Shown here piece by piece: positions 60,387 to 64,000 of a DNA stretch of 64,000 nucleotides. Position numbers and translations under genes: made by a program. Under the pieces are notes generated by a model, which saw nothing but the letters and a program-made list of their open reading frames with translations, did not search any database and had not been told where the DNA came from. Numbering within the stretch: the first letter of the stretch is position 1; each line of letters opens with the position of its first letter. The DNA is from Sva-07 sp963747375. GTDB lineage: Bacteria > Actinomycetota > Acidimicrobiia > Acidimicrobiales > Ilumatobacteraceae. The stretch lies in the NCBI GenBank assembly GCA_963747375.1, contig CAVVFL010000035.1:186001-250000 (forward strand), given 5' to 3'.

Positions 60387-60392
60387 CACAAT
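60387..60392 (+). promoter_or_regulatory. -10-like box CACAAT of the methyltransferase gene
   Basis: CACAAT lies 7 nt before the ATG at 60400, at leaderless spacing. It is 67 bp from the divergent asd box. Confidence 0.4.
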
Positions 60393-60399
60393 CGTCCTC

Positions 60400-61239
60400 A
60401 TGCGTCGACGCCCACAGCTCGTGCCCTGGAAGGCCGCAGGCCAGACCAGCGAGCGTCAGTCCAGCGGTGACGACGTCGTGCGTACCACCGGCTGGGTCTT
60501 CAACAACGAGACCGGCAGTGAGCTCACGCTCGAGCAGTTCGTGGCGACCGGCGACTCCGAGGTGCCGGCGTATCTCACGGTGTTCGGTCTCCGGACGCCG
60601 GATGCGGACGGTCGGGTCAACGAGGACAAGACGCTCGTCGAGATCGGTTGTGGCATCGGTCGGATGACATGTGCGTTCACGCGCGAGTACGGCACGGTCG
60701 TGGCGTGCGATCTCGACGCCGGCTTCCTCGAACGGTGCATCGAGACCGTCGGCCGGTTCGGCAAGGTCGATCGCCTGCGCACGAGCCACGTCACCGACGG
60801 TCACACGCTCGACCTGCCGCCCAACTCCACCGATGTGGCCTTCAGCTACATCACCCTGCAGCACTGCGAAGCCGACGATGCGTTGGAACTGACCTCCGAG
60901 GCGGTTCGGATCACACGGCCGGGCGGCAAGATCGTGTTGAACTACCGGGCGCGTGGAGCCCAGGACATCATCCTGATCCCGCTGGGAGCCCTGGTGCGCG
61001 CCATGTTCCGGATCCCGAAATTCGGTCCGTGGTTGTCGCAACGCCGATGGGCGGCTCGTCTCGGCTGGCAGGCGAACCGCCTGCAACCTGACGAGCTGAT
61101 CGGGCCGTTGTCGTCACTGCTCACCGACATCGAGATCTGGCGAAATCCCAAGAGCAAGATCGCCGGATTCGGCGCGGCCGAGCGGGAGTTCGACGGCATC
61201 AATCGCCATCACTACTGGTTGATCGCCACCGTCCGCTGA
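60400..61239 (+). CDS. Class I SAM-dependent methyltransferase
   Basis: 279 aa. The SAM-binding motif I is LVEIGCGIGRMTCAFT (about residues 80-95), with an acidic residue ending strand 2 (VACDLDAGFL) and motif IV region VAFSYITLQHCEADDALE; TRPGGKIVLNYRA matches the post-I motif of methyltransferase type 11. The N-terminal 70 residues are unusual (RTTGWVFNNETGSELTLEQFVATGDSE). The C-terminus has an amphipathic segment (RAMFRIPKFGPWLSQRRW) that could touch membrane. The next gene is a DegT aminotransferase on the other strand, so a glycan or lipid acceptor is conceivable. Confidence 0.82.
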   Translation: MRRRPQLVPWKAAGQTSERQSSGDDVVRTTGWVFNNETGSELTLEQFVATGDSEVPAYLTVFGLRTPDADGRVNEDKTLVEIGCGIGRMTCAFTREYGTVVACDLDAGFLERCIETVGRFGKVDRLRTSHVTDGHTLDLPPNSTDVAFSYITLQHCEADDALELTSEAVRITRPGGKIVLNYRARGAQDIILIPLGALVRAMFRIPKFGPWLSQRRWAARLGWQANRLQPDELIGPLSSLLTDIEIWRNPKSKIAGFGAAEREFDGINRHHYWLIATVR

Positions 61240-61243
61240 GATT

Positions 61244-61270
61244 CGCGATTGGCGTCAGACCCCGATCGCG
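61244..61270. repeat. Convergent-end hairpin enclosing the degT stop
   Basis: Arms 61244-61252 and 61262-61270 (CGCGATTGG / CCGATCGCG) pair with one G-T. The TCA in the loop is the stop codon of the DegT gene, the same arrangement as at 1744-1760. Confidence 0.7.
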
Positions 61271-62497
61271 ATCCGTTCGGCGTGCTGCTGGATGCGGGTC
61301 GCGGCTCGGGCGACGTCGAGGACGTCCTCCCTGTCGGCGAGCAACAGCCGGTGCTGCAACCAGACTGTCGATGCCGCGGCGTGCTCGGCGTTCGGGAGAT
61401 GCAGCGAGGAGTAGTCGGGCGATGGTGCGCTGTTGCGGAGCCGGGGCCCGAAGTTGCGGTTGCGGAACAGCGCGAGGTCGCTCAGCGACGGGTAGGACAC
61501 GCCCATCGGGATGCCCTCGGCTGCGAGTGCCCGTTCGAACTCGATGAGTGCGAGCCCGGCGAAGGCGTCCGGGTCGTAGTGGAACACGAAGCAGTAGTTG
61601 CCCTGCGTGTCCATACGCGGGTCGCGCCGCGGGGCGCGCAGCCCGGGGATCTCGTCGAGTCGCCCGGTTCAGTGCGACGGCGTTGGCGTTGCGGATGGTG
61701 TTCTGGGCCGGGAACCGCGTCAGCTGCGCCCGCAGCACGGTGCCCTGCCATTCGGTCATCCGCAGGTTCGAGCCGTAGGTGGCGTGGTGGTAGAACCATT
61801 CGCCCTTCGTTCGGCCGCAGTCGGCATACGCCCACGCACGGTCGCGCAGCTCCTCGTCGTTGCAGATCAGTGCGCCACCCTCGCCGGCGGTCATCAGCTT
61901 CGACCGCTGCATCGAGAAGCTCCCGAAGTCACCCCACGACCCGACACCTCGACCCCGCCAGAACGTTCCGTGGGCGTGGGCGCAGTCCTCGATCAGCCGC
62001 AGGCCGCGCTCGGCGCACAGCGCGACGAGCGCATCGAGGTCGGCGGCGGCGCCGGCGACGTGGACCGCGATGATCGCCTTCGTGCGCGGCGTGATCGCGG
62101 CCCGGGCCGCCTCGACGTCGATGCACAGCGTGTCGGGGTCGACGTCGACCAGGATCGGCGTGGCGTTGACCGCCAGCGCTGCAGAGGCCGACGCGACGAA
62201 GGTCATGCCGGGCACGATCACCTCGTCGCCCTCGCCGACGTCGCAGGCGGCCAGCGCGGCCTCGATCGTGTGCGTGCCGTTGGTGAACGCCATGCCGTGC
62301 GCCGCGCCGTGATACGTGGCGAACTCCTGCGCGAACGTGGCTGCCTCGTTGCCGTCGCCCTGCCACCAGCCTCCCGCGTCGAGCACGCCGAGCAGACCCT
62401 CGCGTTCGTGGTCGTCCCATACCGGCCACGACGGATAATCGGTATGGCGGATCGGCGTACCGCCGAGTACCGCAGGGAGATCGACGATCGAGCTCAT
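61255..62497 (-). CDS. DegT/DnrJ/EryC1-family aminotransferase, frameshifted
   Basis: PLP enzyme that adds an amino group to a keto-sugar nucleotide. Visible: FTNGTHTIEAALAACDVGEGDEVIVPGMTFVASASAAL, IAVHVAGAAADLDALVAL, LIEDCAHAHGT (PLP-ring Asp), GSFSMQRSKLMTAGEGG with the Schiff-base Lys, and ATYGSNLRMTEWQGTVLRAQL. One extra base near 61662 splits the C-terminus: ALNRA should continue LDEIPGLRAPRRDPRMDTQGNYCF. Repaired length about 413 aa. It overlaps the CNNM gene by ATGA. Probably cell-surface glycan synthesis; the sugar is unknown. Confidence 0.87.
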
Positions 62498-63762
62498 GGT
62501 GACACGAGGCGCAGCGCGACCTGTTCGATGCGGTGGCGGTGGATTGCCCGGATCTCGATCTGCCAGTCGTCGATGACGATGGTCTCACCGACGCTCGGGA
62601 ACCGGCCGAGTTCATCGAGCACGAGACCCGAGATCGTCGTGTAGTCGCCTTCGGGAAGCTCGACGTCGAGATCGACGAGGTCGTGAACCGGGAACGCTCC
62701 GGGGATCACGAGCGTGCCGTCGGGCTCGTACACCACGGTTGCGAGGTCGGGGTCGGTCTCGTCGTAGATCTCGCCCACCAGCTCCTCCACGAGGTCCTCG
62801 ACCGTCACGATGCCGAGGGCTTGCCCGTGCTCGCCGATCACCAGTGCCATCTGCGTGCGATACGTCTGGAACTCGCGCAACGCAGTGAGCACACGGGCGG
62901 CATCGGGGAACGCCGGCATCTCGCGGATGGCTGCCGTGACCGGTTCTGCGTCCCGGCCGATGAGGCTTCGGAGCCTCACCATCCCGACCGTGCGATCCAG
63001 GTTCCGTTTGTCGGCCACCGGTGCACGCGAATGGCCGGAGTCCAACATGGCGGTGAGCGCCTCGGCGCACGTCATCGCGGCGTCGATGACCATGACATCG
63101 TTGCGTGGCACCATCACCTGGTCGAGTTGGCGTTCGGCAATCTCGAAGGCGCCGTCGATGATCCGGCGCTGCTCCGGTGGGAAGTTGTCGTGGATCGCGA
63201 CCATGTCGCGCAGTTCCTCACCGCTGACCTCCTCGCGCTGCAGGGTCGGGTCGCCGCCGAACACACGCACTGCGATGTCGGTCGACCTCGACAGCATCCA
63301 GACCACCGGCTTCGTGAGCGTTGAGAGCAGGTCGAGCGGCCGGGCCATGACGAGCCCCCACTTCTCGGCGCGTTGCATGGCGAGGCGTTTCGGGGCGAGT
63401 TCGCCGAACACGAGCGTGAAGTAGGCGAGGATCAGTGTGACGAGGATGACCGACGTCGGCCCTGCAGCTCCGCCGAGGAAGCTGAGTGGTTCTTCGAGGG
63501 GCTCGGCGAGGGAGACGGCAGCGGCGGCCGACGCCAGGAATCCGGCCAGCGTGATCCCGATCTGGATCGTCGCGAGAAACTGGTTCGGCTGGCGCGCGAG
63601 ACGGGCCAAGACGACTCCGGTCGCCGATCGCTCTTCCAGCCGCTGCAGCTGGCTCTCGCGCAGCGCCACCAACGCGAGTTCGGTCCCGGCAAATGCTGCA
63701 TTGATGACGACGAGAATCCCGACAAGCAACAACTGTGGCCACACGTCGGACATCACCCTCAT
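62494..63762 (-). CDS. CNNM/CorC-type membrane protein (DUF21, CBS pair, CorC_HlyC)
   Basis: 422 aa. DUF21 transmembrane domain with four helices (VGILVVINAAFAGTELALVALRESQLQ; NQFLATIQIGITLAGFLASAAAAVSLAEPL; ILVTLILAYFTLVFGELAPKRLAMQ), a CBS pair (VMVPRNDVMVIDAAMTCAEALTAMLDSGHSRAPV and MALVIGEHGQALGIVTVEDLVEELVGEIYDE), then a CorC_HlyC domain (YTTISGLVLDELGRFPSVGETI). Such proteins are implicated in Mg2+ export and are often mislabelled hemolysin. ATG 63762 or 63753. It is upstream of degT with a 4-nt overlap. Confidence 0.92.
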   Translation of the reverse strand: MRVMSDVWPQLLLVGILVVINAAFAGTELALVALRESQLQRLEERSATGVVLARLARQPNQFLATIQIGITLAGFLASAAAAVSLAEPLEEPLSFLGGAAGPTSVILVTLILAYFTLVFGELAPKRLAMQRAEKWGLVMARPLDLLSTLTKPVVWMLSRSTDIAVRVFGGDPTLQREEVSGEELRDMVAIHDNFPPEQRRIIDGAFEIAERQLDQVMVPRNDVMVIDAAMTCAEALTAMLDSGHSRAPVADKRNLDRTVGMVRLRSLIGRDAEPVTAAIREMPAFPDAARVLTALREFQTYRTQMALVIGEHGQALGIVTVEDLVEELVGEIYDETDPDLATVVYEPDGTLVIPGAFPVHDLVDLDVELPEGDYTTISGLVLDELGRFPSVGETIVIDDWQIEIRAIHRHRIEQVALRLVSP

Positions 63763-63895
63763 TCAATCGCCGATCAGTGCGACCGGCCCGAGCCACCGGC
63801 CTGACTTTCCGGACCCGACAGCAACGCGTTGGGCGTGGAAGCCGGGCGTCTACTTGCGTTCGGGGAGTAGGGCGGAGCGTCGTGATCGCGGAAGG

Positions 63896-64000
63896 TCACA
63901 CGGGTTGCAGGTTGCGGATCGCCGACAGGGGGAGCCGAAGCGTTCCGATGTCGTTCACGAGTTGCATCCCGGGCGACCCCGGCGTTGCTGCGGCGGCGGT
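63896..64000 (-). CDS. C-terminal end of an unknown gene (partial)
   Basis: A minus-strand frame runs from the window edge to TGA 63896, giving 34 residues including GMQLVNDIGTLRLPLSAIRN. It has no stop before the edge and codon use like the neighbours, but it is too short to identify. It could also be non-coding. Confidence 0.35.
   Translation of the reverse strand, partial: TAAAATPGSPGMQLVNDIGTLRLPLSAIRNLQPV

Overview
The window is high-GC DNA with an actinobacterial gene set: a WhiB protein, a GlnR-type orphan regulator beside two glutamine synthetases, an Rv0909-like small protein, paired ArsA-type ATPases, and many genes that begin 6-8 nt after a TANNNT -10 box with no Shine-Dalgarno sequence. 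The mix, together with secreted proteins built from 'LTPVRLADTRP...VDVAGY' repeats, points to the class Acidimicrobiia (Ilumatobacter-like). That placement is inference from gene content and was not checked against a database.

Layout. 1-1698: OmpR-type regulator (5' end outside the window) and its kinase. 1751-6578: poly-gamma-glutamate hydrolase, oligoribonuclease, quinone reductase, a 64-aa peptide with its own terminator, WhiB, and a TlpA/CcdA thiol-redox pair. 6569-11140: AceE-type dehydrogenase, CoA-transferase and a NUDIX hydrolase. 11185-14462: an Fe-S neighbourhood (Mrp, SufR-like regulator, ErpA) and a Tat lipoprotein. 14573-19336: RidA, Tag, a tiny membrane protein, a PLP decarboxylase overlapping an 8-oxoguanine-deaminase-like enzyme, and an SGNH lipoprotein. 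19368-22540: glnII-glnA-glnR. 22732-28436: SMP-30 protein, penicillin acylase, NAD synthetase, Fur/Zur. 28406-33569: divergent zinc-uptake genes around a Zur-type box, a YibE/F protein, NUDIX and dUTPase. 33619-37806: a four-gene operon (membrane/coiled-coil protein, TelA, solute-binding+VWA lipoprotein, small membrane protein). 37918-42350: M14-like peptidase, antitoxin-like protein, selA-selB. 42356-48424: NfeD, two ArsA ATPases, receiver protein, tRNA-Pro(CGG), NarL-type two-component system. 48659-50089: membrane protein, PPOX protein, aldo/keto reductase remnant. 50200-57058: two tandem copies of a large secreted repeat protein, each with the same leader and terminator. 57199-64000: NERD-like/UvrD-like helicase, MazG, asd, methyltransferase, DegT aminotransferase, CNNM/CorC protein, and the tail of an unknown gene.

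At least a dozen conserved genes are broken by a single extra base (orn, whiB, ccdA, mrp, the decarboxylase twice, the acylase, nadE, selB, both arsA genes, degT). The flanking protein is intact each time. This insertion-dominated pattern looks like unpolished sequence rather than decay, so these genes are annotated across the shift.

Functional themes are nitrogen control (GlnR with GSI and GSII), zinc homeostasis (Zur, ZnuABC-like transporter, palindromic operator), Fe-S assembly, selenoprotein synthesis, and cell-surface biology. A family of intergenic palindromes recurs at the 3' ends of genes and often supplies or encloses the stop codon of the minus-strand gene.
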